Source: Candidatus Merdivicinus excrementipullorum
Lineage (GTDB): Bacteria > Bacillota > Clostridia > Oscillospirales > Ruminococcaceae
Reading direction: 5' to 3'
Assembly (NCBI GenBank): GCA_018716725.1
Contig: DVJP01000039.1
Location: 42,945-106,944 of the forward strand
Length of the DNA stretch: 64,000 nt
Shown in pieces: positions 25,070 through 33,450 of this stretch (position 1 is its first letter; each line of letters begins with the position of its first letter). The notes under the pieces are model-generated. The model was not told the DNA's origin. It saw nothing but the letters and a program-made list of their open reading frames with translations, and made no database searches. The position numbers were made by a program, and so were the translations under genes.

Positions 25070-25639
25070 TTATTTTTTATTAGGAGTTTCGTCCTCCCGG
25101 CGGTTTTTGCCGCAAAACCCCTCCTGGTACATTTCAATGCACTTAGAAACCACTTTCACTGCTTCGCCTGCGCCTTTGACCTCGTCCACAGCGGTTTCCT
25201 TGTTTTCCAGGGCTTTATACACCTGGAAAAAGTGGGTCATTTCATCGAAAATATGGGGCGGCAGCTCGCTGATGTCGTGGTAGACATTGTAAGTAGGGTC
25301 GTTAAAGGGGATGGCGATAATCTTTTCGTCGTCCCGGCCGTTGTCGATCATCTTAATTATGCCGATGGGGTAGCAGCGCACCAGGGTCAGCGGCTCCAGC
25401 TCCTCGGAGCAGAGGACCAGCACGTCCAGTGGGTCGCCGTCGTCTGCATAGGTCCGGGGGATCAGGCCGTAGTTGGCCGGATAGTGGGTAGAGGTGTACA
25501 GGATCCGGTCCAGGATAATGAACCCGGTTTCCTTGTCCAGCTCGTATTTTTTCTTGCTGCCCTTGGTAATCTCAATGACCGCGATAAAGTCGTCCGGATG
25601 AATCCGGGAAGGATTCATGTCATGCCAGATATTGCTCAT
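25070..25639 (-). CDS. ppa: Inorganic pyrophosphatase, family I
   Basis: A 189-aa soluble pyrophosphatase that hydrolyses PPi. Active-site segments are KKKYELDKETGFIILDRIL, HYPANYGLIPRTYADDGDPLD (metal-binding Asp cluster) and IAIPFNDPTYN. The track ORF of 403 aa is far too long: its N-terminal half is out-of-frame translation of the upstream permease. The real start MSNIWHDMNP follows AAAGGAGAATTATC. It is 26 nt after the permease and may share its transcript. Confidence 0.95.
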   Translation of the reverse strand: MSNIWHDMNPSRIHPDDFIAVIEITKGSKKKYELDKETGFIILDRILYTSTHYPANYGLIPRTYADDGDPLDVLVLCSEELEPLTLVRCYPIGIIKMIDNGRDDEKIIAIPFNDPTYNVYHDISELPPHIFDEMTHFFQVYKALENKETAVDEVKGAGEAVKVVSKCIEMYQEGFCGKNRREDETPNKK

Positions 25640-25665
25640 GATAATTCTCCTTTTCTCTAGTAAAA

Positions 25666-26775
25666 TTAACGCCACAGAAGCAGCCCTGCCGCCAGCATAA
25701 CCAGCAGGTATGCAAAATTCCAGGCGGTAAATACGGCGAAATATTTCCCTGCTTTGGCCCCCTCGCTTTTGGCGTACAGCCGGAAGGAAATGAGGCTTGC
25801 CATGGAGGCGATTAAAGTGCCAAGCCCGCCGATGTTGGTCCCGGCCAAGAGCCCTTGCCAATTGTCCGTAAAGCCGGACAGCATCAATGCCGCGGGGACG
25901 TTGCTGATAAACTGGCTCACCAGGGCGGAAATCACCATTTCCCGGCCTTTCAGCAGGCCGGAAACCCAGCTTTCCACCGCCGGGATGCTGCCCAAATTGC
26001 CCACCAAAATGAAGAAGAACACAAAGGTAACGAGAAGACTGTAATCCACCCGCTTCAAAATTTCCCGGTCCGCCAAAGCCAGGGCCGCCGCTACAACAGC
26101 CAAGGCCAGCTGCCACGGGATCGCGCGAAAGACAGCCAGCAGGCTGAGAATAAACAGCGCCCCATAAAAGAGGGCCTTCCGCCGGTGAAAGACGGCTTCC
26201 CCGCCCTTTGGGGCAATATTTTGCGCCGGAAGCCGGGAAACCAGCACTCCGCCGGCAGTCAGCAAAAGCCCTATGAGGCAAAGCGGCCCGGTTATCGATA
26301 AAAATTCCCCCATGCCCATGCCATACCGGGAATAGAGGTAAAGGTTCTGGGGGTTCCCAAAGGGGGTCAATGCGCTGCCCAGGTTGGCCCCGACAGTTTC
26401 CATGACCACCGTGATTATCAGCACCCGCTGCCCCGCCTCCCGGAGCATCAGGATGGTCAGGGGCACAAAGGTAATGAGGGCCACGTCGTTGGTGATAAAC
26501 ATGGACAGGCCCAATGCCGCCAAAACCAGCAGCAAAGACAGCCTCCGGACCGTCCCCGCTTTCCGGGACAAAACCCGGGCCAGGGCGTCAAATACCCCGG
26601 CTCCGGAAAGTCCGGCCACCGCCGCCATTAAGCAGAACAGGATGCCCAGGGTCCGGAAATCAATATACGAAAGATACTCCGCCGACGGCGGCACAAAAAA
26701 GACGGATAGGAAGGCCAGCGTCCCGGAAATTACCAGCACCGGCTCCTTTTTGAGAAAGGTTTGAACCGCCGCCAT
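25666..26775 (-). CDS. SLC13/ArsB-superfamily ion permease
   Basis: A 369-aa membrane protein with about ten hydrophobic segments. It has features of the ion transporter superfamily that includes ArsB, CitMHS and SLC13: TNDVALITFVPLTI near residue 90, GSALTPFGNPQNLYLY near 120 and a mirrored SNVPAALMLSGFTD near 290. It probably moves an anion or dicarboxylate; the substrate is unknown. The start at MAAVQTF overlaps the stop of the YbaK gene (TGATG), so the two are coupled. The track ORF begins 156 nt too early. Confidence 0.85.
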   Translation of the reverse strand: MAAVQTFLKKEPVLVISGTLAFLSVFFVPPSAEYLSYIDFRTLGILFCLMAAVAGLSGAGVFDALARVLSRKAGTVRRLSLLLVLAALGLSMFITNDVALITFVPLTILMLREAGQRVLIITVVMETVGANLGSALTPFGNPQNLYLYSRYGMGMGEFLSITGPLCLIGLLLTAGGVLVSRLPAQNIAPKGGEAVFHRRKALFYGALFILSLLAVFRAIPWQLALAVVAAALALADREILKRVDYSLLVTFVFFFILVGNLGSIPAVESWVSGLLKGREMVISALVSQFISNVPAALMLSGFTDNWQGLLAGTNIGGLGTLIASMASLISFRLYAKSEGAKAGKYFAVFTAWNFAYLLVMLAAGLLLWR

Positions 26776-27251
26776 CAGCTTTCCTTCCCCTTGCAGACAT
26801 CCACCCAGCCTTGGGCCTTGGAATACTCCGCCAATTCCCCGCAGCTTAAGGCAATGGCGGAATTGGCGCTGCCGCAGGCGGGATACACCGTGTCGTACGC
26901 CTTTAAGGATTCGTCCAGGTACACCCGGCAACCTGCGGGATTGGCAAAGGGGCAGACGCCCCCCGGCGCATGGCCGGTCATAGGCTCCACATCCTCAAAA
27001 GACAGCATTTTCGCCTTTTTGTGGAAGGCCTGTTTGAATTTGGCGTTGTCAATTTTCCGGTCGCCCGCCGCCAAAATCAGCAGGCACTCCCCTTCCTCCC
27101 CGTAAAGAGAGATGGTCTTGGCGATGCGGCCAGGCTCCGTCCCCAGAGCCTGGGCCGCCAGCTCCACAGTGGCGCTGGAGACCGGGAATTCCATCACGTC
27201 CCCTTCCCGTCCGAATTGTCTGAAATACTCTTTTACCTGCTCAATTGCCAT
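26775..27251 (-). CDS. YbaK/EbsC family aminoacyl-tRNA deacylase
   Basis: A 158-aa editing-domain protein. It keeps the YbaK core: AKTISLYGEEGECLLILAAG, the Lys-containing DNAKFKQAF and the glycine-rich GHAPGGVCPFANP. Relatives hydrolyse wrongly charged Cys-, Pro- or Ala-tRNA. Its last base overlaps the permease start, an arrangement seen with other small metabolite genes. Substrate specificity cannot be read from motifs alone. Confidence 0.9.
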   Translation of the reverse strand: MAIEQVKEYFRQFGREGDVMEFPVSSATVELAAQALGTEPGRIAKTISLYGEEGECLLILAAGDRKIDNAKFKQAFHKKAKMLSFEDVEPMTGHAPGGVCPFANPAGCRVYLDESLKAYDTVYPACGSANSAIALSCGELAEYSKAQGWVDVCKGKES

Positions 27252-27279
27252 GCTTCTGATTCCCTCTTTTGCTGAATTT

Positions 27280-28125
27280 TTACCGCCCGCGGCCCTTGCC
27301 CATGGATTTGCGGAAAACGCTGGGGCTGCATCCAGCGTATTGGCGGAAACACTGGGCGAAATGGTAGGCCGAGCTGTAAGAAAGCTGGCGGCCGATTTCC
27401 TTCACCGGCAGGTCCGTTTCCAAAAGCAGGTCGCAGGCCCGCTGCATCCGGACCCCCCGCAGATATTCCATGGGGGAGGTGCCGAAATGGGCCTTAAAAA
27501 TCCGGATGAGATAAAATTTGGACACGCCGGCGGCGGCAGAAAGCTCCTCTAAGGAGGTTTCCTGCTCAATATGGGCCAGCAGATATTCCCTGGCCCGTTC
27601 CACATGGCGGCGCTGGGCGCCGTAGCAGAGGTTCTGGGCCGTCATGCGGCACAGGGCAAGCTGCAAGCAGGCCGAAGCCTCCAAAAGCCGCATCAAGTCC
27701 TGGCCTTCCGCTAAAATGGAGAGCACCTGTTCCAAAAGGGGCAGGCTTTCCCGGGTATTCCGCCGCAGAATCGTCCCGGAACCGGAAATCTCCAGCTTTT
27801 CCCGGAGAAAATCCACCATCTGGCCGGTAAAGCTCACCCACAAAATGGACCAGGGATGTTCCGCGCCGGCTCCGTAAACATGGGTGTCCCCGGGCAGAAG
27901 CAGCACCGCCTCCCCGCTGTTCACCAGCGTCACCCGGCCGTCGATTTCCGCAAAACCCTGCCCTTCCGTACAAAACAGCAGAAGGCAGCAGCTGCCGTCC
28001 TCCTGTTCCATATACTGGCCTTCCGCCCTGTTAAAATAGCCCGCAAGCCGCACTTCGATATTCCGCAGAAAGGGGATATCGCCGTCCGACGCGGGCGTTA
28101 CCAGCACACGGGTATTTTTGTCCAC
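27280..28125 (-). CDS. AraC-family transcriptional regulator with cupin domain
   Basis: About 281 aa from the preferred GTG start, which has GGGGG 7 nt upstream. The track ATG at 28251 gives an odd 42-residue extension over a promoter-like region. The N-terminal cupin (VNSGEAVLLLPGDTHVYGAG) would bind a ligand, probably a sugar. The C-terminal pair of helix-turn-helix motifs is canonical: TSLEELSAAAGVSKFYLIRI and KEIGRQLSYSSAYHFAQCFR. No sugar operon lies beside it, so its targets are probably elsewhere. Confidence 0.87.
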   Translation of the reverse strand: MDKNTRVLVTPASDGDIPFLRNIEVRLAGYFNRAEGQYMEQEDGSCCLLLFCTEGQGFAEIDGRVTLVNSGEAVLLLPGDTHVYGAGAEHPWSILWVSFTGQMVDFLREKLEISGSGTILRRNTRESLPLLEQVLSILAEGQDLMRLLEASACLQLALCRMTAQNLCYGAQRRHVERAREYLLAHIEQETSLEELSAAAGVSKFYLIRIFKAHFGTSPMEYLRGVRMQRACDLLLETDLPVKEIGRQLSYSSAYHFAQCFRQYAGCSPSVFRKSMGKGRGR

Positions 28126-28383
28126 ACACTGCACCCCCGAAATTGCCTTTTCTTTTATGATACCACATTCCGCGCTTCCAGGCAAGAGCAACCTGCCGCA
28201 TTTTCCAAAAATTTCCGGAAAATAGGAAGGCGTCCATGCCATGAAATTCATGACATGGACGCCCCGGTATGAGAAAACGATTGAATGCCCGCAGTTAATA
28301 AAGGAGGATCAGCAGGAACAATAAAGACAGCGGCCCCGCACCTATTGCGTACAAAAAATACCAATAAAACTTTGCAATCAGTG

Positions 28384-28412
28384 TTGACAAGTTTACTTGG
28401 AATATGTATAAT
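28384..28412 (+). promoter_or_regulatory. Consensus promoter of the DUF6442-HTH operon
   Basis: TTGACA (28384-28389), exactly 17 nt, TATAAT (28407-28412): a full consensus sigma-A promoter, which usually needs tight repression. Confidence 0.9.
28388..28400 (+). promoter_or_regulatory. Operator copy 1
   Basis: CAAGTTTACTTGG overlaps the end of the -35 element and the spacer. It is the complement-orientation copy of the palindrome at 28421. Confidence 0.7.
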
Positions 28413-28420
28413 AAAAACAG

Positions 28421-28434
28421 CCAAGTAAACTTGG
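28421..28434 (+). promoter_or_regulatory. Operator copy 2
   Basis: CCAAGTAAACTTGG, a perfect 14-bp palindrome at about +1 to +15 of the predicted transcript. The two copies are centred about 33-34 bp apart, near three helical turns. Binding there would block both polymerase entry and escape. Confidence 0.7.
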
Positions 28435-28457
28435 CGCGAAGAAGGGAGAGAAAGAGT

Positions 28458-28793
28458 ATGAATAAAGAAGAAATTTTGGAAAAAAGCAGGAAAGAAAATA
28501 GGAATAAGGACGTATACGAGCAGGAAGTCTTAAAGCAAGCCAGCAGAAGCGCGGTTGTAGTTCAGATGTCCTTGGCAACCATTTTTTTCGTGACACAAAT
28601 ATTTGCCGGCGGAGGCATCAACTGGGGGCTATGGGCGCTTGTTTTCAGTGCAAATATGACGATTAACTGGGTGAAATATATTAAATTGCACCGTAAATAC
28701 GAACTTGCGATCGCAATCGCCTATACGATAATGGTATCCGTAATGTCCGGATACCACCTCTATAGCCTGATTGTATCTTCCACAATTTTGTAA
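28458..28793 (+). CDS. DUF6442-like small membrane protein
   Basis: A 111-aa protein. A charged N-terminus (MNKEEILEKSRKENRNKD) is followed by three hydrophobic segments at about residues 33-52, 56-70 and 80-105. The pattern fits DUF6442 proteins, which are commonly encoded just before a small HTH regulator. The function is unknown. The start is the ATG after GGGAGAGAAAGAGT. The gene is AT-rich compared with its neighbours, suggesting acquisition. Confidence 0.75.
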   Translation: MNKEEILEKSRKENRNKDVYEQEVLKQASRSAVVVQMSLATIFFVTQIFAGGGINWGLWALVFSANMTINWVKYIKLHRKYELAIAIAYTIMVSVMSGYHLYSLIVSSTIL

Positions 28794-28806
28794 GGCGGCG
28801 GAAAAT

Positions 28807-29013
28807 ATGGATGATAAACTTGTATTAAAGAATCGTTTGAAAGATGCCAGAGCTGAAAAAAAATTGTCACAGACCCAGTTAGCTGAAATGGTTGGAGTTT
28901 CTCGTAATACCATAAGCTCTATTGAAACAGGGCAATTTAATCCCACTGCGAAATTGGCGTTGATTCTTTGTATTGCCTTAGATAAAAAATTTGAAGATTT
29001 GTTTTATTTTTAA
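28807..29013 (+). CDS. Small XRE/Cro-type HTH regulator
   Basis: A 68-aa stand-alone HTH_3 protein: KNRLKDARAEKKLSQTQLAE, then GVSRNTISSIETGQFNPTAK, ending in KKFEDLFYF, the standard tail of YozG/YgzD-type regulators. It lies 13 nt after the DUF6442-like gene. The palindromes at the operon promoter are its most likely binding sites. The start at MDDKLV replaces the track start inside the previous gene. Confidence 0.92.
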   Translation: MDDKLVLKNRLKDARAEKKLSQTQLAEMVGVSRNTISSIETGQFNPTAKLALILCIALDKKFEDLFYF

Positions 29014-29057
29014 AAATACATATTGCGAAAGGCCCCGCTCTGTTCCGGCTGATGGGC

Positions 29058-29096
29058 AATAGGGGCGGGCAGTACTCCTTGCTGCCCGCCCCTATT
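29058..29096 (-). terminator. Long hairpin after the sensor kinase gene
   Basis: AATAGGGGCGGGCAG pairs perfectly with CTGCCCGCCCCTATT (15 bp) around a 9-nt loop. It lies between convergent genes. The core resembles the AGGGGCGG repeat family, so it may be a repeat unit serving as terminator. Confidence 0.65.
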
Positions 29097-30006
29097 ATTT
29101 GCGGAACCTGCTCTTTTTCCAGCGGGTTTCCAGGGTTAAAACGCCGTTTTCCAGGGAGGCCGACACCTGGCCCCCCATCTTCTGGCAAAGGGCCTTGACA
29201 ATGGCCAGCCCCAAGCCGGTATTCTGGCCGGTGCGCATCCGGTCGGCAGTAAAGAACCGGTCGAAGATCCGGGCGCAGTCCTCTTTGGTCAGTTCCGGCG
29301 CGGGATTGGAGAAGCAGACAGCCAAGTAATCCGGCTCCTCCCGGCTGGAAATGGCTAAGTAGCCGCCCCCGTGCTTTAAGGCGTTCTGGGTCAGATTCTG
29401 GAATACCCTGGCAATGCCCTGCTTGTCGGCGTAGATGAGGGGCAGGGTTTCCGGAATCAGCAGCTTCGGCTCCATTCCCGCATCCAGGAAATCGGCGTAA
29501 TAATCCGCCGCCATCTGGTAAAGGATGCCCGCCGGATCCAACGGCTCCAGTTCCAGGGCGTACCCTCCGGCCTCCAGCCGGGAAAGGTCGTAAAACCCGC
29601 TCAACAGGGATTGGAGGGACTTGGCCCGGTTTTCGGAAATCTGCAAATACTCCTGGCGTTCCGCCGGGGTGCAGCTATCCTGTTTAAGCAACTGCAAATA
29701 CCCCAAAATGGAGGTCAACGGGGTCCGCAGGTCGTGAGAGATATTGGCGATTTCGTCCCGGCGTTCCTTTTCCGCCTGGGCGTGGGCCTGCTCCGCCTTC
29801 TGCTGGTCGTCCAGCAAATGGTTCACTTCGGCGATGAGCCGTTCCATAAGCCGGTCCGGGGAGGAAAGACGCAGACGCCGCCCTGTCTGGCCCCCGCGAA
29901 TCCGGCGCAGCTCCTCCACCGCGTTTTTTAGATTTTTCCGAGACAAGAGCCAAAGAGCCGCAAAAGCCGCCGCCAAAATGCCAAGTATTACCGTCAGGAC
30001 CAACAT
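29095..30006 (-). CDS. Sensor histidine kinase linked to an ABC exporter
   Basis: A 303-aa kinase with one N-terminal membrane helix (residues 3-22), a coiled-coil/HAMP-like linker, the HisKA box (IANISHDLRTPLTSILGYLQ) and HATPase_c (FQNLTQNALKHGGG, TGLGLAIVKAL). It matches the kinases encoded with lantibiotic-immunity-type ABC exporters. Unusually, no response regulator gene is present in the run of genes from 34361 down to 29095. It starts 18 nt after permease 4, so it belongs to the same unit. Confidence 0.87.
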   Translation of the reverse strand: MLVLTVILGILAAAFAALWLLSRKNLKNAVEELRRIRGGQTGRRLRLSSPDRLMERLIAEVNHLLDDQQKAEQAHAQAEKERRDEIANISHDLRTPLTSILGYLQLLKQDSCTPAERQEYLQISENRAKSLQSLLSGFYDLSRLEAGGYALELEPLDPAGILYQMAADYYADFLDAGMEPKLLIPETLPLIYADKQGIARVFQNLTQNALKHGGGYLAISSREEPDYLAVCFSNPAPELTKEDCARIFDRFFTADRMRTGQNTGLGLAIVKALCQKMGGQVSASLENGVLTLETRWKKSRFRK

Positions 30007-30024
30007 CCCGCACCCCTCCTTTCC

Positions 30025-30813
30025 TTATTTTAATTCCCTTCTGAAAAAGCCCAGGTATCCCGCCGCGCTGAACACCGCCGTATATAAAAGCCCGATCCCC
30101 CAGCACCCCGCCAAAAACTCCGGCGTGTAACCGGCGGAAATCCCCGCCGCATATCCGGAAAGCTGCAAAAACCAGGCGGGCAGATAAAACGAGACAGGGT
30201 CGGCAACGGGCAGCGCCGACAGGAAAAGCAGCCCGAAAAATGCCGCGGCCGCGGAAAGAGCCGCGATGACTACGCCGCTTTGGATGGAAAACAGCAGGAA
30301 ATTCAAAAATCCCAGCACCCCCAGCCACAAAGGGATGCAGGCTAACAGATGGAGGAAAAATCCTCCGAGCAGCCCCGGCAGCTCCCCCAAGTCCCAGGGG
30401 AGCAGCAAAAGCCCCGAAACCAGCAAAGAAATCACAGCCACCGCCAATCCCAGCAGGGAATAAAGGAACCCTGCCAGGAGCTTGCCAAAATAGAGCGTCC
30501 CCCGGCCCATTCCCGAGGCCACGGAATTTTTTAAGGTGTGGAACCGCAGTTCATCCCCGAACACCAGGTCGGAGGTAAAAAACACCAGCAGGCATCCAAA
30601 CAGAGGGATCACCGCCGAAAGGTAGCTGAGGCTGTTTGAAAAGAGAAGGGGAGTGTCCGCCTGGCCCTGGTATGTGCGCCAGCTGAAATTGAGGAAAGCA
30701 AATACCGCGTTGGCTCCCACCGGCAGCGCCAGCATCATGAAAAAGAAGACCGCCGAGCCGGTTTTTCGCAGCGCCCGCCACAATTCCCCGTGAATATAAT
30801 TGAGCAAAAACAT
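30025..30813 (-). CDS. ABC-2-type permease (4th in array)
   Basis: A 262-aa membrane protein with six hydrophobic segments. The N-terminus LLNYIHGELWRALRKTGSAV and the GDELRFHTLKNSVASGMGRG segment are shared with its upstream paralogues. It belongs to the lantibiotic-immunity or ABC-2 permease class and would pair with the ATPase at 33447. The start MFLLNY follows AGGAGG at 4 nt; the track ORF adds 21 residues from the previous gene's end. Confidence 0.83.
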   Translation of the reverse strand: MFLLNYIHGELWRALRKTGSAVFFFMMLALPVGANAVFAFLNFSWRTYQGQADTPLLFSNSLSYLSAVIPLFGCLLVFFTSDLVFGDELRFHTLKNSVASGMGRGTLYFGKLLAGFLYSLLGLAVAVISLLVSGLLLLPWDLGELPGLLGGFFLHLLACIPLWLGVLGFLNFLLFSIQSGVVIAALSAAAAFFGLLFLSALPVADPVSFYLPAWFLQLSGYAAGISAGYTPEFLAGCWGIGLLYTAVFSAAGYLGFFRRELK

Positions 30814-30820
30814 TCCCCTC

Positions 30821-31564
30821 CTATCGAATTTCCCGGCGGCGGAAGAAAAGCCACCCGCCTGCCGCGCACACAGCAAAATAACAGCACCCCACCGCCCAGC
30901 ATTCCAAAACCAAAGCCTTGCTCATAGGCTGGGTCATCATCTTGGCCAGCCATTCCGCCAAATTCAGCTGGGAGATTATCTCCGCCGCCGGAACGTTGAC
31001 AGCCGACAAAATGGGGAAAAGGAATAAGCTTCCGAAGGTTACCGCCGCCACAGCCTGAAGCCCGCTGCGGAAGTTAAAATACAGCAGGTACAAAAGTCCC
31101 AGGGCACCCAGCCAAAGGGGAAGAACCTCCAAAAGCAAAAGTCCCATGCTGTCAAAAATTTCCAGTATGTCCAGGGAAAGAAGCGCCGCCGATGACAGGA
31201 AAAAGGCCGCCAAGGCTAAAATCAGATGCAGGATGGACAGCAAAAGCCCGCTGAGGATTTTCCCCCCGTAAATCACCGGCCGGGAAACCCCTGCCGCCAG
31301 GTGATTTTTTAGGGTGGCGCGGCGCAGTTCATCGGCAAAGGATACATCCACAATCCCAACCAGGAAGAAAATGCCGGCAAAGGGCATCAAAACTGCCACT
31401 ACGCCAACGGTCTGGGTGAAAATATCCCCCATTTGGACCCAGTGAAGGCCGATAAAAATGTAAAGGCTCAGCAGAACCGGCAGCCCCGCCGCCAAAATCA
31501 GAAGGGCTTTTCCCGCCGGACGGTGAAAATACCGCCAAAGCTCCGCGTAAATGAAATTGAGCAT
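30821..31564 (-). CDS. ABC-2-type permease (3rd in array)
   Basis: A 247-aa membrane protein with six hydrophobic segments. It starts LNFIYAELWRYFHRPAGKAL, nearly the same as permease 2 (LNYLKAELWRYFRRPAGKAL), and shares FADELRRATLKNHLAAGVSR and the C-terminal GWLFFRRREI. The pair therefore comes from a recent tandem duplication. It lies 7 nt before permease 4 and 12 nt after permease 2. Confidence 0.83.
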   Translation of the reverse strand: MLNFIYAELWRYFHRPAGKALLILAAGLPVLLSLYIFIGLHWVQMGDIFTQTVGVVAVLMPFAGIFFLVGIVDVSFADELRRATLKNHLAAGVSRPVIYGGKILSGLLLSILHLILALAAFFLSSAALLSLDILEIFDSMGLLLLEVLPLWLGALGLLYLLYFNFRSGLQAVAAVTFGSLFLFPILSAVNVPAAEIISQLNLAEWLAKMMTQPMSKALVLECWAVGCCYFAVCAAGGWLFFRRREIR

Positions 31565-31576
31565 CCCCCCACCCCC

Positions 31577-32362
31577 TTACGAAATGTCCCGGCCTCGGAA
31601 TAAAAGCCAGCCTGCGGCGGCGCAGGCCAGGAAATAGCCGCCTCCTACCAGCCAGCATCTTGCCAGAAACAGCCTATCGACCTGCAAATCAGAAAAGTCC
31701 GTCAGAAGCGAGTTTTCCAGGACTACGGAGAAAAAATAAATAATCAGCTGAAGCTGCGCCAAAACCTCCGCCGCATAGACGTTCAGGGAAAGGAGGGCAA
31801 CCATAATCAAAAAGGAGCCAGCCGCCGCGGCAATAGCCGCCACAAGGCCGTTGCGAAAGCTGAAATAGACCAGGTACAGAATCCCCAGCACTCCCAGCCA
31901 TAAGGGGATTATCTCCAAAAACAGAAGCCCCAGCCGCAAAAGCAGCGCCCGGAGTGGAATTCCAAAAGGAAGAAGCAGCATCCCCGCCAGTAAAAAAGAA
32001 CCCCAGGCGCAGGCCAGATGCAGGACAGACAGCAAAATCCCGCTGAGAATCTTGCCGGAATAAACAATCCACCGGGAAAAGCCTGCGGCAACGCTGTTTT
32101 TCATGGTGCCCAGGCGGTTTTCATCTGCAAAAGCCGCGTCCACAATGGCCATGAGGAAAAGGACCCCGGCAAAGGGCATGAGAATCGCCGCTATGGCCCA
32201 GGTATCGGCCAGGGTAATGGGGTTTTCCGAGTCAATCCACCGGTTTCCGCCCCAAACGTACAAAACAAGGGCCGCAGGCAGAACAAAAGACAAAATGAGA
32301 AGCGCTTTTCCCGCCGGACGGCGGAAATACCGCCAAAGCTCCGCTTTCAGGTAGTTTAACAT
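31577..32362 (-). CDS. ABC-2-type permease (2nd in array)
   Basis: A 261-aa membrane protein, closest to permease 3. Shared blocks are ELWRYFRRPAGKALLIL, VLMPFAGVLFLMAIVDAAF and GTMKNSVAAGFSRWIVYSGK. The start MLNYLKAE follows AGAAGG; the track ORF begins 72 nt upstream in repeat-bordering sequence. A 311-nt gap full of repeats separates it from permease 1, so it may depend on readthrough through hairpins. Confidence 0.83.
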   Translation of the reverse strand: MLNYLKAELWRYFRRPAGKALLILSFVLPAALVLYVWGGNRWIDSENPITLADTWAIAAILMPFAGVLFLMAIVDAAFADENRLGTMKNSVAAGFSRWIVYSGKILSGILLSVLHLACAWGSFLLAGMLLLPFGIPLRALLLRLGLLFLEIIPLWLGVLGILYLVYFSFRNGLVAAIAAAAGSFLIMVALLSLNVYAAEVLAQLQLIIYFFSVVLENSLLTDFSDLQVDRLFLARCWLVGGGYFLACAAAGWLLFRGRDIS

Positions 32363-32673
32363 GGGGCGCCTTCTTTCCTGGTGTAATGGATGAATCAAAC
32401 AGCACAGAGGCGAACACTGTCCGCCTCTATCCATTGGCTATATAGGTTCGCCCCTACAATACCGACGAACCGTTCGTATGGCAGGGGCCGGGTCCCCCGG
32501 CCCGCGTTTTTCGGAAATGCTCCAATCTTTTATGCGGGTCGGACAACCCGGCCCCACAATACATGTAGATATCGTTTCGGGGAACCTGTGCCGAAAACGG
32601 CGGTTCATCCCGCCGTTCACGAGTCCAACGCGGGGTACAACGACCGCGGCGGATTGGCCGCCCGGCCTCCGGG
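32363..32673. repeat. Repeat-filled gap inside the ABC operon
   Basis: There is no gene here. From 32403 the gap holds an AGAGGCG/CGCCTCT hairpin, two GTAGGGG-type units with decayed arms (GGGCCGGGTCCCCCGGCCC and GGGTCGGACAACCCGGCCCC) and, at 32641-32672, a GC-rich double hairpin matching 37688-37719. The match keeps stem pairing despite changes (GCGG/CCGC here, GCAG/CTGC there). Confidence 0.75.
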
Positions 32674-33450
32674 CTATTTAACTTCCTTGCGGGAAAAGCC
32701 GATATACCCGGCAATGAGAAAAATGGCGGTAAATACCATGCCGGTGATCCAGCAGGTAATGAGAAAGGCAGGGTCTTCGGCGGCCGCGCCTTTGGCCAGC
32801 TCATCCAGCCGGCTGGTAATGAGAAGGCTGCGGATCTGCCCGAAAATTTCCTTCTGGGTCATAAAAGCGGTGAGTCTCAGAAGGCTAGTGGGTACCACGA
32901 AAATTCCAATAAAGGAAAACGCCGCCAGGTTTGTGCTGGGGATATTGGAATACAATGCCACGGACAGGGCTGCGCCTGCAATCCAAAGGGGAATGCAGCC
33001 GGCCAGCATCATGCCGAAGGAAACCATGGTTTCCTGGAATTCCGGCCCGATGCCCAGCATCACTGCGCTGAGTCCAAAAGCAACGGCCAGCAGGGCCACC
33101 ATCATGATACAGCAGAAAATCAGGCTGTTGATGAATTTCCCCAGGTAGACCGTAATGCGGGGGGTACCGCAAAAGAGCGTATTGCGCATGGTTTGGACCT
33201 TATGCTCCTCTGAGAAGGTCATATCTCCGATGAGCAGGGTAAAATATAATCCGATGGAGGGCAGGAACTGGATAAAGAACAGGAACAGGAATTCCGTGTG
33301 GGCCATTTGGGAGGGATCGTCAATGGTAGAATTGGCGTAAGCGAACAGGGAAACAACTCCCAGCAGCACCAAGGCGCAGACGCCCAAGGTCCAGTAAAGG
33401 TACCGGCGGCGGACGGTGCGGAACATTTCAGCGGAAAGATAGTGTGTCAT
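32674..33450 (-). CDS. ABC-2-type permease (1st in array)
   Basis: A 258-aa membrane protein with six hydrophobic segments. It begins LSAEMFRTVRRRYLYWTLGV and has FSEEHKVQTMRNTLFCGTPR in the position of the conserved cytoplasmic loop. It is more distant from permeases 2-4. It starts in a 4-nt ATGA overlap with the ATPase stop, so the two are tightly coupled and probably form the core exporter. Confidence 0.85.
   Translation of the reverse strand: MTHYLSAEMFRTVRRRYLYWTLGVCALVLLGVVSLFAYANSTIDDPSQMAHTEFLFLFFIQFLPSIGLYFTLLIGDMTFSEEHKVQTMRNTLFCGTPRITVYLGKFINSLIFCCIMMVALLAVAFGLSAVMLGIGPEFQETMVSFGMMLAGCIPLWIAGAALSVALYSNIPSTNLAAFSFIGIFVVPTSLLRLTAFMTQKEIFGQIRSLLITSRLDELAKGAAAEDPAFLITCWITGMVFTAIFLIAGYIGFSRKEVK

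Noticed and set aside
25640-26281. N-terminal extension of the 403-aa minus-strand ORF ending at 25070
   Set aside because: It is out-of-frame translation of the permease gene; the pyrophosphatase starts at 25639 behind a good ribosome-binding site with the normal family N-terminus.
28126-28251. ATG start of the AraC regulator at 28251
   Set aside because: It adds 42 residues without family similarity and lacks a ribosome-binding site; the GTG at 28125 has a GGGGG motif at good spacing.
32390-33148. 252-aa plus-strand ORF
   Set aside because: It reads through repeats and the antisense of permease 1, with no plausible start signal.
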